From contig NZ_LVJW01000003.1 of assembly GCF_001708965.1 (NCBI RefSeq), positions 744,001-808,000 of the forward strand: a DNA stretch of 64,000 nt. Reading direction: 5' to 3'. Under the pieces are notes generated by a model, which searched no databases, was not told where the DNA came from, and saw only the letters and a program-made list of their open reading frames with translations. Both the position numbers and the translations under genes were made by a program. The DNA comes from Candidatus Thiodiazotropha endoloripes. GTDB taxonomy: Bacteria; Pseudomonadota; Gammaproteobacteria; Chromatiales; Chromatiaceae. Below are positions 44,981 to 53,859 of this stretch, piece by piece; within the stretch, counting starts at the first letter, position 1; the number at the start of each line of letters is the position of its first letter.

Positions 44981-45967
44981 CTACGGTTTTTTCCACCTCT
45001 CCAGGTGTTGTTTCATAAAGGAGGCGCTACGCAGTGTTGCGTCTTTTGTTGCCAGCTCATCGGCAAAAGTGCGTACATGCCCGGGTCGAAAATCGAAACC
45101 GCGCCCAACACCTGGATAGGTGATCAGGCGTACATCTTTACCTGCCTGCTTCATAGACAAGACTGCAGTTTCGATAGAGCGTCGACGCTGATACTGTTCA
45201 TACTCACCAATTATGATCATTGTCGGGATATGTAGACTGTCCGCTTCGATAGCATAGCGGTATACCTGCATCGGCTCCTCTGCATTGGGATTCTGCCAAT
45301 GTGGGTAAAAGGAGAGATAGCAGGCCACTTCTGTATCTTGCCGCTTGAACTTAACAGCTACCTGAAGGGTGTAATAGCCTCCACGGGTGTGTGAATATAG
45401 ACAGATTTTTGAGGTGGAAACATCGGCATGTGCCAGCAGATAATCGACCGCGGCATTGGTATCGCTCTCTGTTTCAGGTAGATGTTCAATGGGTAGTTTA
45501 TCAATGAATCTGGCCGAATAGATATCGGGGGCCAAAACAACAAATCCCCTCGCTGCCATTCTTCTGGGCAGACGCTGAACCAGCTCATCCAAACCTCGCC
45601 TGCCATGTTGGAAAAGGACACCTGGATATTTGCCGGATTTTTTGGGTCTGTAGACTATTGCTGGTATTTCTGTGTTATCCAATGGATTCACGAAGCTGAC
45701 TCTTTGCTCGGTCACTTCATGGGTGGTTGGATTATCTACTACCCCATGTTCATACCATGCCTCGTCCCACCAAAATTTTTCCGATAGTGATTTGGTATTT
45801 ACCGGTGCTTCAAGGTTACGACCGACAACAGTGTCAGATGCGGTTAAAGCGGTACTGCTTTTAGAGTGATTTTCACCTTGTATGCTTGCCGGCAGGATAA
45901 GCGTCAAAAGGGACAGGCAGCAAATAAAGAAAGGAGCTTTGATGACTCTCATTGCCATCTCCAACAA
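44981..45967 (-). CDS. Exported dienelactone-hydrolase-like protein
   Basis: A 328-residue alpha/beta-hydrolase-fold protein with a signal peptide (to about residue 30) and a DLH-type domain (YPGVLFQHGRRGLDELVQRL, GFVVLAPDIY, YEQYQRRR). The nucleophile-elbow region reads YSHTRGGYY. Relatives have GHSRGG or GFCFGG there, so the nucleophile appears to be Thr instead of Ser or Cys. An acid and a His are available (VGRGFDFRPGH). It may be inactive or may use a different residue. Substrate unknown. Confidence 0.75.
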   Translation of the reverse strand: MLEMAMRVIKAPFFICCLSLLTLILPASIQGENHSKSSTALTASDTVVGRNLEAPVNTKSLSEKFWWDEAWYEHGVVDNPTTHEVTEQRVSFVNPLDNTEIPAIVYRPKKSGKYPGVLFQHGRRGLDELVQRLPRRMAARGFVVLAPDIYSARFIDKLPIEHLPETESDTNAAVDYLLAHADVSTSKICLYSHTRGGYYTLQVAVKFKRQDTEVACYLSFYPHWQNPNAEEPMQVYRYAIEADSLHIPTMIIIGEYEQYQRRRSIETAVLSMKQAGKDVRLITYPGVGRGFDFRPGHVRTFADELATKDATLRSASFMKQHLERWKKP

Positions 45968-46164
45968 TGTTTGTTTCGATTGGTACTATAAACGCATTTC
46001 TAAATTGAAGTTACATCATCCATTATAACAGCTGAGTTAAAAACGGTAGCTGGCAGCAGATTGAATATGGGATGGTCATAGGCTTCAATTTTGTCAAATC
46101 ACTAGCCCTGGTAACAAGCACAAACGCAGAAGGCGGTGTCTGACCAAAAATGCAATGGTTGACA

Positions 46165-48654
46165 TTAAACAGATACGGATGAATCAACGACTGACTTCAC
46201 TTTCTGGGCTGACGATACCCAGGTTGCGAGCTCATCAAAAGGCAGTGGTCGACTTATCAGAAAGCCTTGGATCAGGTCACAATGCCAAGAGCGCAGCATT
46301 TCGAGTTGTTCTTCATTCTCCACACCTTCGGCTATGCTATCAATCTTCAGGCTTCGTGCCAGTCCAAGTAGTGCCGTTGTAATCTGAGCATCCTCTATAT
46401 CATTGGTTAAGTCACGTATAAAGGAACGGTCAATCTTAAGTGCGTCGACGTGAAATTGTTTTAAATAAGTGAGTGAGGAATAGCCTGTACCGAAGTCATC
46501 AATGGCAAGCCGAATACCACGAGCTGCTAGTTCTGCAGCATTTAACTGGCTGAGATCACGTTCCAATAGTGTGCTCTCGGTAATCTCCATTTCCAACTGC
46601 TGAGGGGTAACACCTGATTCACTTACTGCTTCATCGATGAGTGACAGCAGTTCAGGTTGTTGAAACTGCACTGCTGAAAGATTGATACACATGCGTAAGC
46701 CGGATACGCCTCCCTGTTCCAATTGTCTGAGCGCATAGCATGCCTTTTGCAATATGCTGCCAGTGAGGCGGGTGATCAGGCCGGTCTCTTCCAGTACTGG
46801 CACAAAGTGTTCTGCTGACTGCAGTTCACCATCTTTTCTCCAGCGCAAAAGTGCCTCGATGGCAATCAGCTCATTGGTATTACTATCTACCTGGGGTTGG
46901 TAATGCAGTTCAAATTCGTCATTTTCAAGTGCTTGGCGCAGATCCGATTCGAGCGCTAGACGTTCATGAGCCAAGTGGTCGAGTTCCGGGGTGAAGAAGC
47001 TGAATACTGCCTTTCCTTGTTCCTTGGCCAGATACATTGCGGTATCCGCATTTTTGATCAGAGCGTCAGTTTCTGTTGCGTCCTTCGGATAGAGTGCGAC
47101 GCCAATACTGGTTGTGATGAACAGATCACGGTGGTCGACCTTGAATGCCGGTGTCAATGTGCGGATGATATTTTGTGCGACCTTTTGCGGACTGAACTCT
47201 TCATTGAGATCCTCGATGATCAGTGTGAACTCATCACCTCCCATGCGAGCCAGGGTGTCACTTTCGCGGACAATGGATTTCAGTCGTTTCCCGACATGGC
47301 GCAACAATTCATCGCCGACATCGTGGCCAAGTGCATCATTGATTGATTTGAATCGATCCAGATCAAGGAATAACAATGCAAATTCGCTCTGCCTGCGGCG
47401 AGCCTGCTTGATGGTATGGTTGAGTCGTTCATAGAATAGATTTCGGTTGGGTAAGCCGGTCAGGGCATCATAGTTTGCAAGCTGCTGTAACTGCTCGTTG
47501 GAGCGTTGTTGTTCAGTGATATCCTGGATAGTACCGATAAAACCGACAATCCCATCCTCCTGATGGTGTTCGGGTTCACCTCGGATGAACAGGGTGCGGG
47601 ACTTACCATCAGCACGACGGATGTTAAAATTAGCTGATACAGGCTGTTTGAAACGTCCCTGCAAAATCGCAAAAACCCTTTCCTGGTCTTCCGGTACGAC
47701 ATACTTGAGCAGGTTCTGTACCTCAGGTTCAAATGCTTGATAGTCGACACCGAATGTCTTGTAAGCGCCATATGAAAGCACCAGATCCGTTTTGCCCGGT
47801 CGCCACTCCCAGTAGCCGAATGCGGCCATTTCCTGAGCCCGGTCGAGTAACCTTCCTGCCTTATCAAGGTCGTTTGCCATTTTGTTCAATGAACCGGCAA
47901 GACGGCCAAGCTCGTCACTGGTGTCTTCGATAAGTCTGTGTTCAAGATTACCTGCTGCATAGTGTTCTGCTGCATCCGCCATCTTGCGGAGAGGGCGTGA
48001 TAGTGAAACCGACAGACGCCAGCTGATAATCGTTGTGATGATGACTACCAGCCCCAGGCTGGCGACAGCTATCAAGAGGAAGCCCTCTTGGAATTCCTGC
48101 CATGCTTTGGCTACTTCAGTTGCCAAAACGTTAGAGAGTTGTTTATGACCCAAATCAGATGTTTCGACTCTTGCATACCCGGCAATCTCATCACCATAAC
48201 CGACAACGAAATAGAGCAGATCGCCATCCTGGGTCGGTACAATAACTGGGCTACCAGGTATTAGATTGTCCGGGATATCAACCTTTTGCCCATAGCTTGG
48301 GTTTTCGATTGAGCCATCGGTAACAACACGACGGTGGGTGTCGAGGATCAACAGGGAGTCCGGTTGCAGCCAGCTCTGGATCTGAGTCAGCTCCTCGTTA
48401 AGAGTCGAAATGTCGATGTTGTATAAAGGGTTGAACAGCCGGTTGCTAAGGTAGTTGCCACTGTTATGAAGGGCAATAAGATCAAATGATGTGTGCACCG
48501 CTGAAAATGACTCGACTAATTCTGTACGCATTTCATTGGTGCGTTGAAACACAAGATATCCCGACAGAGTGATAATCAGAAGAATGACTGCAACTAGAAA
48601 TGCAGCAAAATGCAGTGCATATTTAGTACTAAGTTTGCGTAGGGAAAGGTTCAT
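46165..48654 (-). CDS. Membrane GGDEF/EAL protein with HAMP and PAS domains
   Basis: An 829-residue c-di-GMP enzyme. Two membrane helices (about 13-35 and 190-212) enclose a periplasmic sensor. HAMP, a PAS domain (about 275-380), GGDEF (intact MGGDEFTLI) and EAL follow. The EAL domain has its signature IAIEALLRW and the metal ligands in MEITESTL and AIDDFGTGYSSL. All key motifs are intact, so it could both make and degrade c-di-GMP, though dual proteins usually act in one direction. It overlaps the PhnD-like gene by 4 bases, which points to that protein as its periplasmic ligand sensor. Confidence 0.9.
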   Translation of the reverse strand: MNLSLRKLSTKYALHFAAFLVAVILLIITLSGYLVFQRTNEMRTELVESFSAVHTSFDLIALHNSGNYLSNRLFNPLYNIDISTLNEELTQIQSWLQPDSLLILDTHRRVVTDGSIENPSYGQKVDIPDNLIPGSPVIVPTQDGDLLYFVVGYGDEIAGYARVETSDLGHKQLSNVLATEVAKAWQEFQEGFLLIAVASLGLVVIITTIISWRLSVSLSRPLRKMADAAEHYAAGNLEHRLIEDTSDELGRLAGSLNKMANDLDKAGRLLDRAQEMAAFGYWEWRPGKTDLVLSYGAYKTFGVDYQAFEPEVQNLLKYVVPEDQERVFAILQGRFKQPVSANFNIRRADGKSRTLFIRGEPEHHQEDGIVGFIGTIQDITEQQRSNEQLQQLANYDALTGLPNRNLFYERLNHTIKQARRRQSEFALLFLDLDRFKSINDALGHDVGDELLRHVGKRLKSIVRESDTLARMGGDEFTLIIEDLNEEFSPQKVAQNIIRTLTPAFKVDHRDLFITTSIGVALYPKDATETDALIKNADTAMYLAKEQGKAVFSFFTPELDHLAHERLALESDLRQALENDEFELHYQPQVDSNTNELIAIEALLRWRKDGELQSAEHFVPVLEETGLITRLTGSILQKACYALRQLEQGGVSGLRMCINLSAVQFQQPELLSLIDEAVSESGVTPQQLEMEITESTLLERDLSQLNAAELAARGIRLAIDDFGTGYSSLTYLKQFHVDALKIDRSFIRDLTNDIEDAQITTALLGLARSLKIDSIAEGVENEEQLEMLRSWHCDLIQGFLISRPLPFDELATWVSSAQKVKSVVDSSVSV

Positions 48655-49547
48655 TGGCTCTTTTCAAGTACGGTTGACCAGTAATTCAGGTTCTCCCGGT
48701 CTTGATCGTTGAGACGCTCCAGCTGTTTGATACGCGCCGCCTCCTGCAGTGCCTTTCGTCCAAGATCGTTGGTATGCGCTTCCAGCAATGCCTCGACTAC
48801 AGCCTGTCGCACTGACATCTCAACCTTGGGTGTAAAGGAGAATAGCCAACGTACTACTGGTCGTGTGCGGTGGATGATTTTCAGGTCTTTACGGATGCCA
48901 GTTGGTAGCCGATCCCAGTCACCATTATTGAAAGCACCAGCATCGGTACGGCCACGATGTACCCAATAGGCCTGATTGATCTCAGAATCAGCGAACACAT
49001 AGCGCACAGAATCTGAGGGGAGATTCCTCTCCTCGTCAGCACCAAGTGGGATACCTGCAGCCAACAATTCGGCGCGTGGTACGAAATAGGCTGATGTTGA
49101 GCGTGGTGCCTCGAAGGCTATGGACTTTCCCCTTAGCTGTTCGAGACTGTTGATTCCGCTGTCGCTGCGGACAAAAAATACCGTGTGGTATTGTCGCTGT
49201 CCCTTTCGCCAGACCAGTAGGGTCGGCTCCAGCTCGACACTACGACGTTTGATCACCAGTGTTGGCATTACGCCCTCAATCAGAGCATCAACCCTGGCAT
49301 TGCCAATATGATTGGCCATTTCGTTGATATCATCTGCGATAACCAGCTTCACAGGGCCGATTCCATGGGGGGTCAGTTCACGCTCCAGATAGCGGTGCAG
49401 GGCGGAGAATTGGGTCAGTGCATGATCGGGTTTGTCGGTTCGCTCATTGATCACGCCAAGACGAAACTCTGAGGCTGATACCATCTGACAAGGTACGCCA
49501 AAACTGAGTAAAACCACGAGAAGATTTGATACCAGCCAAACCCGCAT
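48651..49547 (-). CDS. PhnD-like periplasmic binding protein
   Basis: A 298-residue protein with a signal peptide (ending VSASEF) and the PhnD/phosphate-phosphonate binding fold (RLGVINERTDKPDHALTQF, LRGKSIAFEAPRSTSAYFVPRAEL, KIIHRTRPVVRWLF). No ABC permease or ATPase accompanies it. Instead it is translationally coupled (ATGA overlap) to a membrane GGDEF/EAL protein, the arrangement of a ligand-sensing subunit rather than a transport component. The ligand cannot be predicted. Confidence 0.85.
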   Translation of the reverse strand: MRVWLVSNLLVVLLSFGVPCQMVSASEFRLGVINERTDKPDHALTQFSALHRYLERELTPHGIGPVKLVIADDINEMANHIGNARVDALIEGVMPTLVIKRRSVELEPTLLVWRKGQRQYHTVFFVRSDSGINSLEQLRGKSIAFEAPRSTSAYFVPRAELLAAGIPLGADEERNLPSDSVRYVFADSEINQAYWVHRGRTDAGAFNNGDWDRLPTGIRKDLKIIHRTRPVVRWLFSFTPKVEMSVRQAVVEALLEAHTNDLGRKALQEAARIKQLERLNDQDRENLNYWSTVLEKSQ

Positions 49548-50111
49548 TATTTATCCCTCCCCATCTGCTAATTTTAGTCAATAATCCAATGGTTCAGTGG
49601 ATTATCGGCCAAAATATGGCGCTATATACCCTATGGGATATAGGGGGAAATCTCGATGGGTTGATCAGTAGATTACTCTCGTGGAGATATGGAAAATATT
49701 ACAAGAAGGCTACTGTTTCATGACCAGATAACCAGAAGTTTGTTTAATTATATGATTTAACTTGTATTATTTTAACAAATACCTGTCTGCGCATTCTGAC
49801 TTGATCCATGGCAATCTATAATTACTGGTTTATGTTGTTGGCATGGGAGCTCAACTGCTCTTTCGTTGAGACTGAAAGAGGTTGTCATCCTGGCTCCAGT
49901 GGTGAACTAGAAAATCTATGCGGATGATCTAAAAAATGATCGAATCAGTGTCAGGGTCAGGAATAGTTACAGAGATCAGTTAAAATGAGGCAATGGCAAG
50001 AAATATGAATTTAGATACTATTTCACAGCAAAAGAGTCATCTGATTTGTGTTGTGAGAAGAGTCGACTATGGATTAAATCACTTGAGCTTAATTGCTATG
50101 GGATGATTCAC
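49548..50111. other. Intergenic region upstream of yajD
   Basis: About 560 AT-rich bases between divergent genes. A small palindrome (ACCCTATGGGATATAGGG, around 49628-49645) is present. Upstream in-frame codons for yajD start at 50046, but that extension is not family-like. Nothing else recognised. Confidence 0.45.
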
Positions 50112-50480
50112 ATGAAATCGGAAAGTTCACCAGACAAACTTGATCAAATTGTTGCCGAGGCACGGCGAAACCGGGAACAGCGGGAAAAGGGTTATCGTGA
50201 GCAGGCGTTGAAGATGTACCCCTGGGTATGCGGTCGATGCGCAAGGGAGTTCACCCGTGAAAACTTGCGTGAGCTAACTGTACATCACCGGGATCACAAT
50301 CACGACAACAACCCAGCTGATGGCAGCAACTGGGAGTTGTTGTGCATCTACTGTCACGATAACGAACACTCCCGCTACAAAGATTCCAGCTACGGCGATG
50401 CATCCGACGGTAAACAGGCAAACAGAGCGACCCACAGCCCATTCGCCGAACTGGGAAACATGCTTAAGGAGAAGAAGTAA
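50112..50480 (+). CDS. yajD: HNH nuclease-family protein YajD
   Basis: A 122-residue protein whose start MKSESSPDKLDQIVAEARRN at 50112 matches YajD of E. coli. Zinc-finger Cys pairs (VCGRCAREF and CIYCHDNEH) frame an HNH motif (HHRDHNHDNNPADGSNW). The cellular role of YajD is unknown; HNH proteins are usually nucleases. It precedes a DUF2164 gene by 3 bases. Confidence 0.9.
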   Translation: MKSESSPDKLDQIVAEARRNREQREKGYREQALKMYPWVCGRCAREFTRENLRELTVHHRDHNHDNNPADGSNWELLCIYCHDNEHSRYKDSSYGDASDGKQANRATHSPFAELGNMLKEKK

Positions 50481-50483
50481 CTC

Positions 50484-50738
50484 ATGTCTGCAATAGAGTT
50501 TTCAAACGATGAGAAAATGCTCATCGTGCATAAGATCAAAAACTACTTCAGTGAAAAACTCGATCAAGAAATTGGTCAGTTCGATGCAGAGTTTCTTCTG
50601 GATTTCTTCTCTGAAGAGATTGGTTCTTATTACTACAACCGCGGCTTGCAAGATGCCCGGGCAGTACTTGAAAGCCGATTGGAAAACATCGATGAAGCTC
50701 TGTATGAGATTGAAAAACCAACTGAGTTTGCGCACTAG
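50484..50738 (+). CDS. DUF2164 family protein
   Basis: An 84-residue soluble protein (IEFSNDEKMLIVHKIKNYF, LDQEIGQFDAEFLLDFFSEEIGSYYYNRGL) with the hallmark composition of DUF2164. Its ribosome-binding site is inside the end of yajD (AAGGAGAAG), so the two are co-translated. Function unknown. Confidence 0.88.
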   Translation: MSAIEFSNDEKMLIVHKIKNYFSEKLDQEIGQFDAEFLLDFFSEEIGSYYYNRGLQDARAVLESRLENIDEALYEIEKPTEFAH

Positions 50739-50846
50739 TGGCTATTTGAGCAATCAGTTGCCATACACTTAAAGTGGTTGTAAATAAGATACATTATCTC
50801 ATTGCAGTCACACTAACTTTCAGACTAACCCACACAAATCTTAAAG

Positions 50847-50870
50847 CCCCTCTCCCTTTGCGGGAGAGGG
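50847..50870. repeat. Palindromic element in intergenic DNA
   Basis: CCCTCTCCC - TTTG/C - GGGAGAGGG forms a strong hairpin 110 bases after the DUF2164 gene, inside a 400-base gap with no gene. There is no T-run, and the continuing TGTACGCGAAGCG suggests a dispersed REP-like unit rather than a terminator. A similar hairpin is at 21731. Confidence 0.5.
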
Positions 50871-51142
50871 TGTACGCGAAGCGTTTCATGTCTCAACTCT
50901 CAATCTGCAGGAAAAGCTAAAGACAATTCATCAGCTAACGGCATAACCTTCGAAGTTAATGGGACAGCTGTGACATTATCTGCTTAAATCAAAATAGAAC
51001 TGCGGAAGCAGCAAGAAATATGACGACTTATTCAGTAGTTAAACTGGATGGGAAAGGGTGTCTTCACAGAAAGTACCTGTTAACAATATTTGGTATAATT
51101 TTAGTAGTTTAGTGATCAAACAAAACCCAATACGTTGATCTG

Positions 51143-52069
51143 TTATTCTGCCATATCATCAAAGGTTTTTCGTAGCTTGCTTAGCGCTTCCTCTCTCTGC
51201 TCTGAAGTCAGGCGCTGTATGTTCTGCAGTTTCCAACGGACAGCTGGCAGATCCTGTGAATGAATGTATTTCAGAAGATCCCATTTTGGTTCTCCACTCT
51301 TGAGAGATAGCAGAAAACGCTTGTGATGATCAGTCAATTGGTGCCTTAGGGTTTCTATCATTGTATGGCGGGTATGTTCCAATCGTTTGACTGTAACAAT
51401 CTGCAGAGACATGCCTTGGAACTGTTGTTCAAAGACAGGTTGCAGAGGCTGCAGTCTCGGTGCGAGTAGTTCAGCAATAGGGCGGTTGCTGCTTATCAGG
51501 TAGACAACGAACAACTCCATCAACTCAGAGGTTATGCCATCATTCTCTAGCAGTATCATCACGTCAAACAGGTCGCGGGGATGTTGCCTGTCGAGAGCGG
51601 CCACCAGTTTGCCTGCGTACAGCTCTTCCAGCGACAAAACATGGGTTTCAACGTAACCAAACTGATCGGCTACCGAATCCATGACAGGGATCTCACTCGC
51701 ATCAAGCACGCTACCCCGGAGAACCGGGGAGACCTCAAGCTTGATCGAAACACCACCGGCAGTTATCTGCAACCGTTGAATGTAATTACCTTCTCCTGGT
51801 ATTGCAGTCACAGATGTATCAGCAAGCACGCGTTCTACATCAGCGGCAATCCCTTTCACCCCATCTTCAATTGCAAAGAGTGCGGTATCCCGGTTATCCA
51901 AAGGGAGATAAGTCAAATCGATATCCACAGACAGGCGTGGCAGGTCTCGAATAAACAGATTGATCGCGGTGCCGCCCTTCAGGGCAAATCGAGGTTCCCG
52001 TGCCACCAGCGGTAGAACACGCATAACAAGCTCCACCTGACGATAATAGGGGTTATTCCGGTTTAGCAT
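51143..52069 (-). CDS. abiEii: AbiEii-type nucleotidyltransferase toxin
   Basis: A 308-residue nucleotidyltransferase of the AbiEii/AbiGii family, the toxin of a type IV toxin-antitoxin and phage-abortive system. The catalytic motif is LKGGTAINLFIRDLPRLSVDIDLTY near residues 29-53, with GG and the DxD pair. A C-terminal YAGKLVAALDRQHPRDLFD motif is also typical. It overlaps the antitoxin gene by 17 bases. It lies on the host side of the tRNA fragment at 53030, so it may not belong to the Dnd island. Confidence 0.9.
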   Translation of the reverse strand: MLNRNNPYYRQVELVMRVLPLVAREPRFALKGGTAINLFIRDLPRLSVDIDLTYLPLDNRDTALFAIEDGVKGIAADVERVLADTSVTAIPGEGNYIQRLQITAGGVSIKLEVSPVLRGSVLDASEIPVMDSVADQFGYVETHVLSLEELYAGKLVAALDRQHPRDLFDVMILLENDGITSELMELFVVYLISSNRPIAELLAPRLQPLQPVFEQQFQGMSLQIVTVKRLEHTRHTMIETLRHQLTDHHKRFLLSLKSGEPKWDLLKYIHSQDLPAVRWKLQNIQRLTSEQREEALSKLRKTFDDMAE

Positions 52070-52838
52070 GGAAGGCGTCCGGTACCGTTATTTGGTAGTG
52101 TTTGTCCAATCTGCCGCCTCGCGTGACCAAACGTTTACCGCGCCCCAGATCGATGGCTTCTAAATCTATGCGCTTTGTCCACGGATAGGCATAGTGGTTG
52201 GCGAGAAAAAGGAACAGTCGTTTCGCCTTATTGTGAACACAAGACTCCAGCAAGGTATTTACCACGGCTGGTCGTGCTGTGGTCAATCCTTCGAAGAGCT
52301 CTGCGGCAAAGGAAAATGAGGTAGGTGTTTCATCCACTTCACTCAACACTTCAAGGATCGCCCGCTCTGGAGCAGACACGCGTATTGTCCAGTCACGCAC
52401 TTTTGTTGGCAGCATCACCCAAGCCTGTTCAGGTTCCTGGCTAAAGAGACAGCGGTGATGAAAAGACAACGCGACATTCAGTGAAACTTGTTCGACCCAG
52501 GATGGAGGCCGGTCTTTACCCCATACATGGACATTGGCATCGCCGCTGAGTGAAAGGTAATGGGCTAAACCCTGGCGATTAAGGGCGGTGACGCCACCGA
52601 TATGCAGCCGTAACTGCCCCAACTTTTGCAGCCCAAGTACTACCCCTTCCCAGGTAACCGGTTCACCAGGTCGAGCGTAGACACGACTGCCAAGCGAATT
52701 GAGCCATCCGCTTAGTACATATTTGCGAACCAGCTGGGGTGTGTAGCCATTGGCCGATAGCCAAGAGCTGGGGACAGCCACCCCCTCAGGAATCAACTGC
52801 TGTAATCGGTTTAATTTTTCGTCTTTACGTATACCCAT
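52053..52838 (-). CDS. abiEi: AbiEi-type antitoxin with winged-helix N-terminus
   Basis: A 261-residue antitoxin from MGIRKDEKLNRLQQLIPEG at 52838; an upstream ATG at 52886 would fall inside the promoter palindromes. The N-terminal winged HTH (VAVPSSWLSANGYTPQLVRKYV) and AbiEi C-terminal domain (LRLHIGGVTALNRQGLAHYLSL) are recognisable. AbiEi represses its own promoter through inverted repeats and blocks toxin action. The operator-like repeats lie directly upstream. Confidence 0.88.
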   Translation of the reverse strand: MGIRKDEKLNRLQQLIPEGVAVPSSWLSANGYTPQLVRKYVLSGWLNSLGSRVYARPGEPVTWEGVVLGLQKLGQLRLHIGGVTALNRQGLAHYLSLSGDANVHVWGKDRPPSWVEQVSLNVALSFHHRCLFSQEPEQAWVMLPTKVRDWTIRVSAPERAILEVLSEVDETPTSFSFAAELFEGLTTARPAVVNTLLESCVHNKAKRLFLFLANHYAYPWTKRIDLEAIDLGRGKRLVTRGGRLDKHYQITVPDAFHAKPE

Positions 52839-52907
52839 GGTATATTTATAGAGCAAATATTGAACTAAAGATAGATTTTGGTTCAATTAAACTAATAAAA
52901 ATATACC
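52839..52907 (-). promoter_or_regulatory. AbiE operator/promoter with inverted repeats
   Basis: GGTATATTTATA (52839-52850) faces TAAAAATATACC (52896-52907), an 11-of-12 inverted repeat. Between them on the minus strand is TTGAAC, 17 bases, then TCAATA, a plausible promoter. TTGAAC and GTTCAA themselves form an inner inverted repeat. Known AbiEi proteins bind two inverted repeats to repress their operon, which fits this layout. Confidence 0.6.
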
Positions 52908-53029
52908 TGTGGTTTATTTTCTTGGATTTTAACGAACGATGACAATATCAATTGCTGACTGTCCCGGTTTGGCACGGGAATGCCAAATCAAGCTTGCCAT
53001 TAAGAGGGTGAGATGTTTGTTTTTATTTT

Positions 53030-53079
53030 TGGTGGGCCCACTAGGACTCGAACCTAGGACCAAGGGATTATGAGTCCCC
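53030..53079 (-). tRNA. 3' half of a CAU-anticodon tRNA (tRNA-Met-like fragment, likely att site)
   Basis: On the minus strand this reads as an anticodon stem-loop GGGGA-CTCATAA-TCCCT, variable loop, T-arm CTAGG-TTCGAGT-CCTAG, acceptor strand TGGGCCC, A and CCA. The 5' acceptor strand, D-arm and the bases before the anticodon stem are absent; unrelated AT-rich DNA replaces them. A tRNA cut at the anticodon arm with its 3' half retained is the usual footprint of site-specific integration. The orientation places host DNA to the left and the inserted element to the right. Confidence 0.8.
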
Positions 53080-53640
53080 AAGAAAATCAAATAAATACAG
53101 CAGGATAAAGGTATTGCATTAAAAAAATAGACTATAAGTAGACGATGCAGGCGTGAAAGATTAGTTTTAAAAGGTACGTGTAGTTTTTATACGTGATACA
53201 GAGCATACACCTCAATACCCAACAAATACCCACGATCACAGTTGGTTATTGTATCTGTTGTTATACCCCCTGGGCAGGGACCATGGGGGGTATGTGCATA
53301 TGGGTATATATAGTCCCAACAATTTTAGTTCGTTTTTGATGTCCCTCTTTTATGAGAGATCATGACGTAATATGGAGGATAGTGCGAAAAGGAAGCTCTG
53401 GCCGAAACGTTTCCTCGCTTGTTGGCTCAAGGGGATACCTGCTAACTAATAATGACTCAATTCAAACTAATATAAACAGCCTGAAAATGCACGCCAGAGG
53501 AAATCAGGGTAATAGGTAGTAGCGGTAAGAGATACAAAATCACTTCGATTTTCGAGACGAAAGAATTGCCCTTGTTTACAAGAATTGGGCAGGTGGTGGG
53601 TTGCGGCCCGTTGTGTGTGATTGCCATGTCTTGACACAGT
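53080..53640. other. Island left end without a recognised gene
   Basis: About 560 AT-rich bases just inside the presumed island. A 61-codon minus-strand frame at 53467-53652 is not convincing. No integrase remnant was recognised. Confidence 0.45.
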
Positions 53641-53669
53641 TTGACAGGTCACAAGATGGATGCTAACTT
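53641..53669 (+). promoter_or_regulatory. Promoter upstream of the AIPR-like gene
   Basis: A perfect -35 TTGACA (53641-53646), 17 bases, then TAACTT (53664-53669). A second TTGACA begins at 53631. Transcription would start near 53677, giving a leader of about 180 nt that includes the hairpin cluster. Confidence 0.6.
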
Positions 53670-53690
53670 ATAACTGCCTATCGGATGATG

Positions 53691-53775
53691 GGTGAGCTCC
53701 GGATGGAGCAGTAGCTAGAGTCCCTGGTAAGGGACGCGGTAGCCGTAAGGCAGCCAACCGGCGAGGTTTGGCAGG
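53691..53775 (+). ncRNA. Hairpin-rich leader RNA of the AIPR-like gene
   Basis: Three hairpins sit in series: GCTCC-GGAT-GGAGC (53696-53709), GTCCCT-GGTA-AGGGAC (53720-53735), and a two-layer element CGGT/ACCG around GCC-GTAA-GGC (53737-53760), the last with a GNRA tetraloop. An alternative pairing GCCAA/TTGGC (53753-53772) would compete with the third. The element lies between the promoter and the start codon at 53860. It matches no riboswitch, intron or retron RNA I recognise. Confidence 0.5.
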
Positions 53776-53859
53776 CGATAATGTCCTCTCTAATAAAGTT
53801 GGATGATCTATCCTTCCATACCTCATGAAATTTACCCTGATTTACATAAGGGATTCGTC

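Noticed and set aside
51143-52838. Treating AbiE as part of the tRNA-bounded island
   Set aside because: It is on the 3' side of the tRNA fragment, which by integration geometry should be host DNA; proximity alone is not enough.
53691-53775. Known riboswitch or T-box
   Set aside because: No match to any aptamer core I know, and the downstream gene is not metabolic.
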